64,000 nucleotides of DNA from Cystobasidiopsis lactophilus (GCA_001599975.1 BCIO01000003.1:2474677-2538676); one strand, 5' to 3'. Shown: positions 34,501-46,346, counted from the first letter of the stretch. Notes: a model not told the origin generated them from the letters alone. Numbers and translations are program-made.

Positions 34501-34658
34501 CCAGCCACGGCGGACGCTCTGAACGCGCGAAAGGCATATCGGGGCACGGCTGAGAACGAGATGGGCCTCGTCGTGGTAAGCGAGCTGGTCTTATGAGCGA
34601 TGAACCGTCTGCCCAGGGCTTGGCGGCTCATGGCCTGGCGCGCTGCCCAAAAGGCCAT
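31565..34658 (-). CDS. MGM1: mitochondrial dynamin-like GTPase Mgm1 (OPA1 homologue)
   Basis: Inner-membrane dynamin needed for mitochondrial fusion and cristae. Exon 1 from 34658 encodes a basic presequence ([19 protein letters not shown]) and a Gly/Ala-rich membrane segment ([16 protein letters not shown]). Exon 2 carries a variable region and the P-loop [16 protein letters not shown]. The next exon starts [15 protein letters not shown] (switch-I Thr) and has [12 protein letters not shown] (DLPG), [17 protein letters not shown] (TKLD), then the long helical stalk. After an intron the GED-like end continues ([47 protein letters not shown]). The stop at 31565 follows RRGLFGLF. The length of about 900 residues fits the family. 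In yeast this protein is cleaved by rhomboid Pcp1, whose homologue lies at 41912-43413. Confidence 0.95.
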
Positions 34659-34794
34659 TTTGTTGTTGATGTTTTGTTGGCGCTCAGCTCGCTCGGTGCG
34701 GAGCAAGAGGCATCGGCCCCTCCACATTCGGTTTGCCCCGTTGGCTCCTATGCAATTCCATCTCATAGAGCTCGTGGATAGTCATACAAAGTGC

Positions 34795-35089
34795 TCAAGC
34801 CTTGGAGCTGGTGCTGCCTCCTTTGACCGAACCTTGAGCGGAGCCTTTGGCCTCATCCTCGTCTTGCTTGGCCAGCTGCTGGACAATGGCCTTGGCTTCG
34901 TCGATATCATCCAGCTCATATGCGCGCAGTCCATAAGACTGCATGAACTGGGTCCACGACCCGTAGCTCTTGACTATCGCTCTCTCAGCAGGCGTCAAAG
35001 GAGGTTCTGTGGCAACTCGTCGAGATCAGTGTTGGCCGCTGGCTCACTTGAGTGGAAGGGATGTTACGAAGAGCATCAGTGGAAGGCAT
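34795..35089 (-). CDS. small protein of about 80 residues, unknown function
   Basis: Two exons. MPSTDALL is joined across a GTAACA...GACGAG intron to ATEPPLTPAERAIVKSYGSW. TQFMQSYGLRAYELDDIDEA and a Lys/Glu-rich tail follow, ending GGSTSSKA. The phase of the junction is exact, and the SYGSW-x-x-FM-x-SYGL core looks like a constrained motif; I recall similar short proteins in other fungi but no function. No signal or membrane segment. It lies just upstream of MGM1 on the same strand, 136 bases from its start. Confidence 0.65.
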
Positions 35090-35262
35090 TCTGAACTGCG
35101 TGCTTTGAAGAAATTTGACACGGCTGTGCGTAAAGCGGTGCGCTTGCGAAGTCACAAAGATGGACGGTCAGACAAACGACTCATGGTTGATGCGATGTCC
35201 CAGAGGTAGAATATCAAGACGAAGATGCAATGTATTGCAGCGCCAGAGAGAGAACAACAGCC

Positions 35263-35913
35263 TTAGGCCTCGCGCTTGTTAACCACAGGTTTCCGCTCTC
35301 GACTAGGACGAGTAGCACGAGGCAAGACGAAATGCTTCACTGGGATCAATAGCAATGGATGATCTTCTTGACCAGGCTGGAGTTCGTGAGTGTAATGAAT
35401 CTGCCCCGAGTTCGGCGGTGGACGTTTGAACTTCATCTTGTCTGCGAACACGCCGCGCATCATCTCGGGATTCCATTCGTCCTGCTCGTCAAGCGGTCCA
35501 AGATCAACGGCGAGAGTCAAAGAGACTGGCAAAGGATGGCTTCCGATGAAGACGGACGCCTCTTTGCAGATCTGGGTCGCAATGCCGCGCTTTCGATGGA
35601 CCGGCAGGACAAAGATGTCGTCCAAAACCCAGACGGTCTTGTTGATGTCTGCGTAGAGATAGCCAGCGCCAATGACAGTCTGTCTGGACACTGCCACTAC
35701 GCCGACTTTATAAATGCGGATGCCAGGGAACGTCTCTTCGACCCGCATCGGGAAGCCGCTCGCCTGCCAATCAAGCAGCTCTTCAAGGGAGAGCGAGAAC
35801 GTGCGACGAACTCTGAGATATTGCTGGATCTCTTTTACTGCGTCGACCGTTTGATGATCTGGATCCGTGCCTGGGCAATGCACAAAGTGATACGAAACGG
35901 CAAGGTCCTCCAT
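35263..35913 (-). CDS. GNAT-family N-acetyltransferase
   Basis: Intronless, 216 residues. The core has VGVVAVSRQTVIGAGYLYAD (beta strands), VWVLDDIFVLPVHRKRGIAT (strand beta-4 plus the acetyl-CoA loop, R-K-R-G-I-A in place of R/Q-x-x-G-x-G/A) and QICKEASVF (helix alpha-3). These are the landmarks of the fold. The N-terminal half, with VHCPGTDPDHQTVDAVKEIQ, may bind substrate. A short basic C-terminus ends VVNKREA. The acceptor (small molecule or protein) cannot be told. Confidence 0.8.
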   Translation of the reverse strand: MEDLAVSYHFVHCPGTDPDHQTVDAVKEIQQYLRVRRTFSLSLEELLDWQASGFPMRVEETFPGIRIYKVGVVAVSRQTVIGAGYLYADINKTVWVLDDIFVLPVHRKRGIATQICKEASVFIGSHPLPVSLTLAVDLGPLDEQDEWNPEMMRGVFADKMKFKRPPPNSGQIHYTHELQPGQEDHPLLLIPVKHFVLPRATRPSRERKPVVNKREA

Positions 35914-36515
35914 GTTAAAATGGATACGAGCAGGATATCAGGGATAGCCGCAAAGAACCAGGACAGACGAGGTGCCTGTTCAGGGGAAAGAAGTCGCCGC
36001 ACTTCCTGGCCTTCCGTGGAAGCCGCTTGTGACCACTTTCTCGGCCCTTCGCCAATGCCTTCGTTGTCATTATAGTCCCAAAAGCTGAGCATTGTCTAAG
36101 GACATGCTAAGCGTGCAAAATTGTCTCGAAGTCCACGACACCGGGCGGACAAAGTGCCCCCCGACGTCACGCGAGGAAGCCAAGGAAGCAAACAAGCAGG
36201 AAGCGGGCGATGGAATCCGTGAATCCAGAACTTTCGCAACGCATCAAGGGCAGCCAGGCCGTGATGATGGACAGTTGGCGGCGCGATTGGAAGGGGGAGG
36301 CACGCCAACGCGTCGGTGGCGAAAAATTGCCGACAAGTGTCAAGGGTCACGAGGGGGATCCCCCAGTCCTTCTGTGCAGAGCTAGGTAGATTTCATGTCT
36401 ATTTGAGAGGTGCAACGGCACAAGCGATTAGTTTGCGAGAACGACGAAGTACAACGTGGCGTGAGAGTAAAAAGCGTGTGAAGTCCTTGCGGCACGACAA
36501 GGAAAGTTTTGTTGT
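35914..36515. other. intergenic, upstream of GNAT and 3' flank of MFS gene
   Basis: About 600 bases with only short arbitrary open frames. It is likely promoter plus 3' UTR. Confidence 0.45.
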
Positions 36516-38909
36516 CTAGACGGCGAACTTCGACTGGGGAGGAGCATATGAGGCAATGCCCATTCCGGTGCGGATAGAGACTACTAACGCGAGCTCGGAG
36601 CTTGGGGCCGAAGTAGTAAATCAGCCAGCAGCCAGGTGCCAGGAGCACACACATGCCAGCCAGGAAGGAGACACCGCCGTCGATATGCAGCCTCCTGAAG
36701 AAGGCGGGACCAGCATGGAGCAAGCCCGCCGCCGACGCGGATCGGAGGAAGTCGTTGGCGGCCAGGATGCTGGCGGCGTATTGCGGGTACGAGCTGATGA
36801 TGAAGACGAACACGCATTGGACTGCCAATGCAATATCAGTCTCGGTTCTCAACAAACGAAGTCTAGGTCCAAGCCGCACCTGTGACAAAGTTGGCTCCCG
36901 CGAAAACAGCGAGGCCGATTTGATTTGCGATCCAGTGGACAGAGGTTCGGCTCGTCCATGCGAAGATGAAGAGGCCGATTGGCGCGAACACGACGGAAAT
37001 GGTGGCCGGTAAGAGAAAGACTTCGGGTGCCGGAGGTCCATTTGCAAAGTAGCGCGGGAGACCTTTTGCGAGCCAGCCAATGTACATGAACTGTGTGCCA
37101 GGGTCAATGCATGTCCTAAGGGCATAAATGTACCATGTACCATTGTAATTAAAGCGCCGATGATAATACATATATAAGCTAGTCCTGCAATTGCAAGCAC
37201 AAGTCAGGGCTGCACTCCTTGCTCGGACTAAGCGTCGTACCTTGGTTCTGGAAAGGCCAATTGTAGATGGTGGTATAGACCAGAGGGATCGAACTGAAGG
37301 AAAGTCAGCATTGACCTGCGCGAGAACGGCGAAAACAGACGCACTCAAAGAACAGGTAGTAAATTCTGAGCAGGGGACCATCAGTCAAGGCCAATGCCAT
37401 ACTATAATGAAGCAAACTAACGCGTAGATCACAGCAATATATCTGGACAAGGGGAGGTCAGCACGGCGCCACTAGTAAGGGAGGAAATGGACTCACGCGT
37501 TCGACCAAAAGATGGACGGGTCCTTGATCGAGATCTCGAAGGGTCGGAAGATGGACTCGAAAACAACTTCTCTGGGCGACATCTTTGCCTGGTCGATTTC
37601 CGATTGCGATTTGATGTCCTGGCGCCCGGTGAACTTGCGGATGCGCTCTGCCTTCCTCAAAAGGATGTTGCTGTGGCTGGTTTCGGGCAGGGCGAAGCCG
37701 ACCAGGATGCAGCATACTCCCACGAGGATGAGGAGCTCGTACATGCTCCACTTCCAGTTGCCAGTGCCAGAGACCGCATCTGCGCAAGGACATTGAAAAG
37801 CCATCAGTAGGGTAAAATTGATGTTTGAAGTGCAATGGCCTCAAAACACTTACAGTTGCCAAGCAATGGGCCGAGTGCGGGTCCGGCGAAGGCAAAGATG
37901 GCCCAAAAGCAGAACACCAAAGGCACGAATTGCGGGTTAAAGACGTCCACCAAGGATGCGCCGGCCGTGGCGAGCAGCGGAGAAGCCATGAGCCCAGTCA
38001 AGAAGCGCAAGATGGCCAGGCCGTAGAAGGTCTTCACGGTGATCACGCCAATTTGGAATAGAAGGAAGGCGAAGATGGGCGCGAGGTAGAATGGGTTGCG
38101 GCCAAAGGCTGGGATCTCCGACAAGGGGCTGAAGATGAGAGCTCCAAGACCGTAAGCAAAGACGTAAACCGACAAGGTCTGGCGAAAAGGATGGGTCAAT
38201 GTCAATAAAAGCCGGAGCGCAAGAGGTCACTAAAAGGGCCGGAACGCAAGACGCACCACAGTGACCTCGTTCTCCCCAATGTTGTAGATTTGCTCCAGAT
38301 CAATGAAGGAGGACGTGATGAGAGCTGATCCGACCTGTTTTGGAGCTAGAGGTGAGAGGTGGACTGCGGTGCACGGCCAAAACAACTTGCATAGCATGCG
38401 ACTGTACATTCGGAGGTGAGAAATAATGGCCCTCAATTCGACTTGCAAGAACGATGGACGGCTTACACGTAGTAAAGCACAAAAGAATCAGGATCCAGAG
38501 CTTCTTCGCCATGCCCCAGTTCTGCGGGTTGGCCGGATCAGAGTCGCCATACCAGCCCACGAGGTCTGGGAGAAGTCAGAACTGTCCCAAATTGGACCAA
38601 AAACAGCAGTGGAAGCGTACAAAATTCGGGCTTGGCTTGAGGGGTGACCAAGGTGTTGGCGTCAGAGTGGCCGGTAGCACCACGCTCGAGGTCGACGCCG
38701 TCCTTGGGTTGAGGCTGCCCTTCTGATTCGGCGGGCTTCTCTTTGGGCGTATCAACGGTCTTTTCTTTGGGCGTGCCAGGAGGGGTAGGGTCGGAGAGCC
38801 AGGCATCGTCGAGCTTGAAGTCTTCCTTTTCCTCGGGATAAGGGAACAGCTTGGTGTTGAACCGGCGGAGGATGTGGCCAATCAAGCTCTCGCGCAGGAG
38901 GTCCTTCAT
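36516..38909 (-). CDS. MFS transporter, DHA1 type (multidrug/polyamine-like)
   Basis: Proton antiporter of the major facilitator superfamily. A cytosolic N-terminus of more than 100 residues (MKDLLRESLIGHILRRFNTK) is rich in Pro, Lys and Glu. After an intron DSDPANPQNWGMAKKLWIL, the standard DHA1 entry, leads to TM1. TM2-TM6 follow with SPLSEIPAFGRNPFYL (motif-A equivalent), AILRFLTGLMASPLLATAGA and GPALGPLLGN, which is followed by WKWSMYELLILVGVCCILVG. The central loop ALPETSHSNILLRKAERIRK is typical. C-terminal helices are split by many small introns. The protein ends GPKLRARSKFAV after a last GTTAGT-CAG intron, stop 36516. The R-A-R-S-K-F-A end is a family trademark. The drug specificity is unknown. 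Confidence 0.88.
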
Positions 38910-39737
38910 TTTTGGTTGTGTGAAAGATTGTTTTCACCTTTTGGGACGGAGATGGTGGCAGAGAGAAGAAAGCAGGAGATTATGTAGGCCTCGGATTTGT
39001 GCGGCCAACGCCGACCGACGAAAGACGGTCGCCGCGGAGTCCAAAGCAGCCACGCTCTCGCTGAGTGAGCAGGTCTAGAGCAGCTCGACACGTGTCTATC
39101 GCTCTGTCCGAGGCAACCCAAGTGCCTGACTCGAACGCCATTTGGTGAATCATTGGGGAGTCGACGAAGCACATGAAACCGCTTCGCTCGCCAATCCGAG
39201 GGAGCCAGCGTTCCCTGCAGACAAATCTGAAAAGGCTTGAAGAGTGGGCGAGTTCGTTGTAGGAGACGAAGAGAAGGAGACGATCGCAGACTGCCGAGAG
39301 GGACTGCGGGATGCCAGTGGCGGCGCGGCGGGGGTGAAATGAAACTCAACGGCAGATCGCCCTTGTTGCACTCTGACCATGACCTCGCTGCCTTCATTGT
39401 TGGCACTGTTAGACCCTTAAACCCCTGCCATGTCGAAAATGCCAACGCTGCGCAAACCGAAAGAACCCGACACCTGCTCAACAAATTTGCCACCGCTGAA
39501 TTCGACTTTAGGATGCGCTTGCTCTTCGTCCGGTCGACTTCGCTTGTAGAGCCTGCTTAATCTTACATCCGGACCAGATGCCCATCAAGTCCGAAGCGAG
39601 GGCAGCCGTTCGGCAGCTGTCATCCCTTGCCATGACGTTGAGCTCTATTTATGCACGAGCTGTTCGGCAGCTCCCAAATAAAAACTTTCTGCTGCGATCC
39701 AACAAGAAATCTCTCGGTGATTGTTTGCTCCAACACC
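38910..39737. promoter_or_regulatory. 828-base divergent region between two MFS genes
   Basis: Shared upstream region of two drug-transporter-like genes. No coding exon is supported; a long open frame on the minus strand ending at 38906 has no ATG. It may hold common stress-response sites, none of which I could name. Confidence 0.45.
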
Positions 39738-41853
39738 ATGTCTTCCATGCGCAAATCGCAATGCGAAGTCTGTTCTTCGCCTGCTGCTGCCCACCTCAAT
39801 CATGCGGATTCGATGCACACGCCTCACGATATGCACGGTTTGGCCGATGATCAGCGGACATTGAACGGGTTTGCTGCCGGCAGTGACAAGGAGAAGGGCG
39901 GCTTGCGGACAGAGTATGAGGGCGACTTGGTGACATTCGATGGCCCGATGGATCCCCAAAATCCACATAATTGGACGGTGCCTCGACGAGCAGCCATGTA
40001 AGCCGCTCCTTTTTCTCCCTTGTCACAACGCTGGAGCATGGACAATCCTGACATGACGAGTAGCACGATGCTGTATGGATTAACGACACTGGGTTCCACC
40101 TTTGCCTCCTCGGTATTCTCGGCCACCTTCAGCGTAATTGCTGCAGAGTATCACGTTTCAACCGAAGTAGCGACTCTCGGGATCAGCCTCTTCGTCGCTG
40201 GCTTTATAGCTGGTCCAGTCTTCTTCGCGCCGCTTTCGGAGTCCTATGGCCGCAAAATTTCGATCCTCGGACCTTATATATGCTTCATTGCATTCAGCGC
40301 TGCAACAGCTACATCGAAAGACTTGCAGTCCATTTTCATCACCCGCTTCTTCGCTGGCTTCTTCAGTTCAGCGCCGGTTTCCAATGTGGGGTGAGCGCCC
40401 TCCCCAATCTTCTCTTTCTTCCGAGTCTCAAAGCACGAATAACAGAGGCGCTTTGGCCGATTTATGGAGCATCGAGTCTCGTGGAATCGCGGTTGTCTTC
40501 TACAGCTATGCGGTCGTGGGAGGACCAACACTCGGCCCGCTCATCGGCTCCGCCATCGTATCGAGTGGAGCATCGTGGAGATGGACTGAATACACGGTCG
40601 TGATATTCGGCTCAGCCATCCTCGTCACGGCCGCGTTATTTCTGCCCGAAACTTATGCGCCAATCATCCTCACTCGCAAGGCCGAGATGCTCAGACTGAA
40701 GACGGGCAACTGGGCCCTCCATTCAAAGCTCGAGACGCAGGATCGATCTCTTGTCACATTCATGGAGAAGAACGCACTTCGTCCTATCATCATGCTCGCC
40801 ACCGAGCCCATCTTGCTTGCGGTCTGCCTTTACAACAGTTTTGCATACGGTATCCTGTGAGCTACAGCTTCCGAAGCCTAATCAACCAAGTTGCTCAATA
40901 TTAGTTTGTGCAGATATCTGTCCTTCGAGGCCTTCCCAATCACTTTCGAGGAAGCGAGAGGATGGAAGCCAGTCGTCGCTTCCTTGCCCTTTCTTGCTGT
41001 ATTTGTCGGAGTCGTCATTGCCGGCGGCATCAACATCACCTATGGCCTCAAGGTGTTCGGGCCGGCTGTGAGAGCTGCGAAAGGCAAAGTTGTACCTGTA
41101 CGTGCTCGTCGTCACCGCTTTCAGCTGCGACATGGTCCTTATCAGAGCCAACAGGAAAAACGATTGCCGCCGATGTGTTTGGGAGGCCTGTTGTTCCCTA
41201 TTGGCTTCTTCTGGTTGGTTGTGGCTTTCTGTTTGAAGATATGTCCTCACTCCAGGCCCCAGGTTCGCCTGGACCACTGAGTCGCATTGGATTAATCAAG
41301 TCCTTGCAGCTGTATTCATCGGCTGCTCGTTTCTCCTCATCTTTCAGACGGGAATTAGTGAGGTTTCTTCCTTGTCCTCATGGCCCTAGCTGATGTGCGG
41401 CACAGACTACATTATCGACTGTTTCACTACATACTCTGCTTCAGCAGTAGCGGCCAACGTGAGCCTCTCTTTGGCTTCGATCATGACCAGGTCTCATGCT
41501 GCGACCTGCAGACCTTTTTGCGCTCGATTGTAAGCTGATTCGCTTTGAAGTCACCGAGACACGCTAAAAGGCTTCACAGCTCGCTGCCGCCTTCCCTATG
41601 ATCGCACAACCCATGTACCGAAAGTGAGTCCGTACGGTGGAAGGCGATCGATTGGCTCTGACGGCGCTCTGCAGACTCGGCATTGGCTGGGCGACCTCAC
41701 TGCTTGGCTTCATCTCTGTAGCACTTTGTATACTCCCATTCATCTTCCTTCTCTATGGCGCCAAGTGAGTCCATGAGCTGGTCTTGAGTGATTTGGTCTG
41801 AATGGTGACATTGGCATAGGCTGCGCTCGCTCTCAAAGACCGCGCACTATTGA
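39738..41853 (+). CDS. MFS transporter, DHA1 type, second copy
   Basis: Same broad family as 36516-38909 but not a close duplicate. The N-terminus (MSSMRKSQCEVCSSPAAAHL) is shorter and Cys/His-containing. FDGPMDPQNPHNWTVPRRAA leads into TM1. The signatures are VFFAPLSESYGRKISILGPY, FITRFFAGFFSSAPVSNVGG, LADLWSIESRGIAVVFYSYA, VVGGPTLGPLIGSAIV and LFLPETYAPIILTRKAEMLR. The C-terminal half is split into small exons, with YLSFEAFPITFEEARGWKPV, SVLPFLAVF-type helices, TDYIIDCFTTYSASAVAANV, LAAAFPMIAQPMYRK and IGWATSLLGFISVALCILPF. It ends LRSLSKTAHY at 41853. Divergent from the first MFS gene. Confidence 0.86.
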
Positions 41854-41911
41854 TCCCATGACACGACGATAATTGTACACACGCACTACACTAGAACATT
41901 AGATGGCTTCT

Positions 41912-43413
41912 TCACTTGGAATGTAATTCGCCGCCCAGCATGACTTCACGCAACCTTTGAAACGCCCCTGGGCCAAAGTGGAAGTACAGCAAGCCAAAAA
42001 CGGCTCCGCCCAGATGTGCCGCGTGGTCAAACATCCTGTGGAGTCATTAGTTGACGACAAGAACAAGGAGGAGTCAACACACCTCCACCCCCGCAACAGC
42101 CCAATGACATCGAGCGCCACCATGCCAGCCCTGCATGCCGCTCAGCTTCTATGCCGACCAGGGTTTGGAAGCTTACACTCCGGCACCAATTGGAATCGGA
42201 AACCATGGGAAAAAGATGAGGGCAATCGAAGCTAGTTCTCGTCCAGTCAAGCAAGTCCCAGCAAGGGAGGAGAGGTCTCTCAATCTTACTCGATGGGAAA
42301 GCTGACGATTGTCGATTCAGATTAGGAAGAAAACACACGGAGGAAGTCTACTCACCTAAAGCGCTCACGACCACGCAAGAGTAGATGGCTCCGGATGCAC
42401 CCAGCGACGGTACGATGCCGGCCTTGAAGAGCCCGCTTTGAGTGGCGACACCGGAGCGAGCAAGGGCAGGGATCTTGTAGAGCAGAGTGAACGCCCTAGA
42501 TGCGGCCGAAGAAGCAAGGCCACCTGCGCGGTCTTTGAGTTCAGGCCGTCCCTCTGAGGAAAGGCGCAAGCTCACCAGCCAAGAAGAAGGCGAAGAACTC
42601 ATATTTGGCTGTCGAAGATTTGAGCTCTCCTTGCGTTTCTTGCCTCCACAACCAACGCTCCGCCGAAGTTCCAAAGCTGTAGAAGGCGACGGAATTGAAG
42701 GCGAAGTGCATGATCGAAGAATGCGAAAAGACAGAGGTCTGGTCATCTCTCTTGAGCTCAGAATATATCAGTTCAGTGCGCGAACTCACAAGGTTGGTGT
42801 GCACCCTGGAAAAGAAGGGGTTGGAGAGAAAATGGCGGGCCATGAAGGGGTAGAGAGGTGGGATCTGCCACAAGGCGAAAACGACGCCTTGTATCCCGAT
42901 CAGCGTCAGACACGCCCTTTGTGCTTCCGACTGGTTGAGCCAGAACTCGGAGGCGAGGATGAGGGAGCGGCTCCAAGCGTCTTGCGTGCCCCTCGCAAAA
43001 CGCCGGCAGAAGCCTTGCAGCTGGGCATGCAGCTCTTTCTGTCGGTCTAGCGCCAAGTCGAAAGAGGTAGGCCAGGGCTCGTGCCAATGCATGGACGAAA
43101 GCAGCCGGTCCTGGAAGCCGGCCAGCGAGCTCCTCCTCAGCTTGTCCTCCCGCTCATTGCAGTCGCTGTTCAGCAGCTGGGCCGCAACCACGAAACCTCC
43201 CGCCGACACCAGTACTGAGAAGAGTAGAGTGGGTCCGAACGAAGGCGCTTCGAAGGAAGAGTGGCTCGCTTGATGAAGCTGCCTCTGGAGTTTGAGGATG
43301 CCACTGGGCTGCCGCGGCGTTGGGCGGCCAAAGCGATTCACTGGCAAGAGCTGCCTTCTCGTGCTTCTGTTCAAGCAGCTCAATCGAGCTGGGCCCAAGA
43401 ATCTGGAGCTCAT
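41912..43413 (-). CDS. PCP1: mitochondrial rhomboid protease Pcp1 (PARL homologue)
   Basis: Intramembrane serine protease of the inner mitochondrial membrane. The ATG at 43413 (MSSRFLGPARLSCLNRSTRR) opens a basic presequence. TM1 is LLFSVLVSAGGFVVAAQLLN. After a long matrix/IMS segment come FWLNQSEAQRACLTLIGIQG, FALWQIPPLYPFMARHFLSN, and FSHSSIMHFAFNSVAFYSFG (H-x4-H-x3-N). The catalytic serine motif SLGASGAIYSCVVVSALG and, in the last exon, MFDHAAHLGGAVFGLLYFHF, with the catalytic His, complete the dyad. It ends GGELHSK. Yeast Pcp1 cuts Mgm1 and Ccp1; the Mgm1 homologue lies about 7 kb away on the same strand. Confidence 0.93.
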
Positions 43414-43483
43414 TTGACGGTCGCCTCTCAAGAGAAGGTTGCGTGGCGTGGCGGCTGAGCCGTGGAGGAGTCCGACCGCGCGG

Positions 43484-46010
43484 TCAATGCGATCGCTTCA
43501 TTGCAGGTCTCTGCCCCTTGCGCATCGCACCCTTGCTCGCCGATCTCGCAGGCTTCCTGCGCTCTGTGCGCCCGCTCCTCGAGGCCTCCGAGTTGAACTT
43601 GACCTCTTGCCTTCCTCCGCCCTTCTGCAGTCCAATGCCCATCTCCGACTTCCTTGGGTCCACCTTAGGCTTCTTCCGCTCCTTGTCTTTCTTCTGCGTC
43701 TGCGAAGGCTGGAAGCTGATCTCCATCCCACCCTCAACGTTCCGGATCACGTCGTCGTCCTCTTCGGCCGCTTGCTTCTTTTTGGCTGACGCGGCTGCTG
43801 ACGATGAGACTAGCTGACCCAAAAGCTGGTCTGTCTTGCGTTTCGAGGACACCAATTGAGGGTGAGCGCGATCATCATCTAGTTGACAGGTCAGCGCATG
43901 CCAAAGGGCACTCAACGGCCAGCTCACCTTCGTCACTGCTCTCCTCAAAGGTGACAGGATCTTGCTCCTCTTCTTCACTGTCGGCTTCGCTCTCGCTGTC
44001 ATCTTCATCAGCTGCTTTCTGCGCCTGTAACAAACGTTAGCCAAGCAGCCCGTTCAAGGCAGAAAAGGCCTACAATTCTTCGCTTGGCAGATGCCGCCGA
44101 AGGGTTGAGCATGGCGAACTCTGTGCTCCTTTCGTCGATCGCAAACTCGGGGTTGGTGAAGAGGCTGCCGAAGCGCGAGTCGGTGAGCAACGAGGGCTGC
44201 TCTTCGGTCGCTTCCTCTGCAGCCTCGTTGTCCTTCCGCTTGCGCTTCCGAGGCTCCTTCTGACCCTGCAGCCGCTCGGCCAGGTCCTTGTTGACCGCAA
44301 TCTTGGAGCCATCGGCCAAGCGGTTGCCACTCGCCAGCGTGCCTTTCCCGCCCTTTGACCGAATCCGAGACTCGCGCTCCTTCTCCATACGGTCGGCGAT
44401 GAGCTTTTGGCGGTGCTCGGCGTAAGCGAACGGGTTGGCCAGCGCCTTGGCCTTGATGTAGAGCCGCAAGTCCATGAAGAAGCCGTGCATGTATGGGCGT
44501 AACGTCTGCGTGCCAATGAGGTGTTCCAAATTGAGTCTGTGGTTTTGGATGATCGCGTCAGCTCAAAGGGAGGGCAAATGGAGCAAGAACGAAAACGCAC
44601 GCCTCGAGCTCTTTCCTGTCGACAAACTTGTAGTCTTCGTAAACGGTGCCGTGGGTATCGTCTTCCATCTCTTCCGTCATGTTGTCCAAGAAGCGACACC
44701 ATTTGGGGGCCTGACCCAGCTGCGGCACGTAATAACCGGTCATGGCCGACTGCTCGTTGGCTAGGCAGATCAGCCCAGAGTTCGGGTAGATGTGCATGTC
44801 GTTGATGGATGCGGGAGTGGTGATCGAAACGAGATTCTTGCCGGCCGCCGAGGGCGAAGAGGACCAGACCTTGACAACCTTTTCGTCCGCTGTAGCGACG
44901 AGAGGGCCGTCCGAGCTTTCGGAGTGGGAAGACGAGGGCCAAATGATCTTCTTGATGGGAAGGCCATAGCCTTGGTCTTTGATGGCGTATGGCTTGGAAG
45001 ATCGTAGGTCGTAAAGTAGCGTATGGCCGGTCGAGGTGCCGACTGCCAAGTTGAGGCCATCGGAACGCGAAGCAAGGGCAGAGACAGACACTGTGGTCGC
45101 ATGTAGAGAAGCGTCATTAGGGTCCAAGAGTGCTAGTCCAGGTAGTTGGACGGCGGCAGAGGAGGTGGAAGAGGCGAGCTTGGCGTACGGCAGGTGCAAA
45201 ATGCCAATCCGGTTCTGCGAGCGCTGGTCCCAGAACTCGACCGTTCCTTGACCAGACAGACACTCTGTCCCTAGTGCAATCGCCTGATGGGCCGGGTTGA
45301 TGTCGATGGCGTTGATGCCGGTCACCCGGTCGTCGGCTGATGAACCCTCTTCGTTGCCTTCTAAAGCGAACGGCGCCATAAAGCGGCCCAGCTCCAGATT
45401 GAGTCGATAAAGCTCTCCGCCCAGACCACCGACAAGGGCATCGCAAGAAGGGAAATGGTAGGCGATCGCCCGCCCAGCTCTTGGAATCCTGGTGCGGTAG
45501 AAGGCAGAGGATTGGTTGTGCAGCTCAACGGAGCGGTCATCTTGAAGCATGATTGTCTTGGTCCAGTCGTCAGAAAGAATCTAGGGAGCCAAATTCAGCA
45601 TATGAAGTGGCGCTTCAGGGGGACAATGGGGGAGCCCTTACTTCGAAGTCGACATTCTCGGCGTCGGTCGTCCGCTCAAACTTCATTCCTAGCTCGTCCA
45701 ACTCGAACACCTTCATCCTGGGCTTGTAGGTTCCGGTCGCAATCATGAAGCGGCCATCGCGAGTGCTTTTGATCTTGTTCGAGGCTTCGGGGAAGTCGAA
45801 GTCCTGAGTGCGCTCATCAGCATCATTTTGACGCCAGCTGATCAGCAGACGAACCTGCAGCAACCGAATGCCTTTGCTTTCATCATCCTTGGTCGCACGG
45901 CCTTTTCCTTTCTTTGACCCTCGCTTCGCCAACCAATCTGGCGCCTGCCCAGAGCCTCCGTTGACCGTGTAGATCTTCACATCGCCGCCTTGGGAGACGA
46001 GAGAAACCAT
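43484..46010 (-). CDS. ENP2: ribosome biogenesis WD40 protein Enp2 (NOL10 homologue)
   Basis: Nucleolar factor for small-subunit pre-rRNA processing. The N-terminus MVSLVSQGGDVKIYTVNGGS matches the Enp2 start (V-x-VYN/I-Y-T-V-x-G-G). The propeller follows: STRDGRFMIATGTYKPRMKV, AYHFPSCDALVGGLGGELYR, GTVEFWDQRSQNRIGIL and VGTSTGHTLLYDLRSSKPYA, then FLDNMTEEMEDDTHGTVYED, a very conserved Enp2 stretch. The NUC153 element DSRFGSLFTNPEFAIDERST is present. The rest is acidic/basic nucleolar sequence ending KGQRPAMKRSH. About six introns. Only 70 bases separate its stop from the PCP1 start. Confidence 0.95.
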
Positions 46011-46346
46011 TTCGTATGCCCTTCCCCAGGTGGCAACGCTTTGCTTTTACGAGAGGTTGCCAAGCGGACAGACGAATGCAAGCCGGCGGAGGTTGGGCCG
46101 CTTTCAATTGACCGCGTTTGAGCCTTTGACTATTGACGTAGCTATCGACGTGGCAAGAACTCAAGGCTGGCGCTGGAGGAGGTAGCGCAAAAGTTTTCAA
46201 CCTCGAGCGTGATTTGAGGAGGCTCTTTTTTTTCTTGAGTCGATGCCTTTGAGGAGGGTTTGGATGTAGGATGGAACAGGACGACCAAGCACCCTTAAAA
46301 CTCCTTTTTTCACGCCTCATACAAACTCAATAATCTAATAAGAATC
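46011..46346. promoter_or_regulatory. divergent upstream region, ENP2 / SND2
   Basis: Shared region of 336 bases. No element identified apart from a T-tract near 46228. Confidence 0.4.

Noticed and set aside
38906-39493. Long minus-strand open frame upstream of the first MFS gene
   Set aside because: No ATG start, composition rich in Arg/Ser/Pro, and out of frame with the transporter start.
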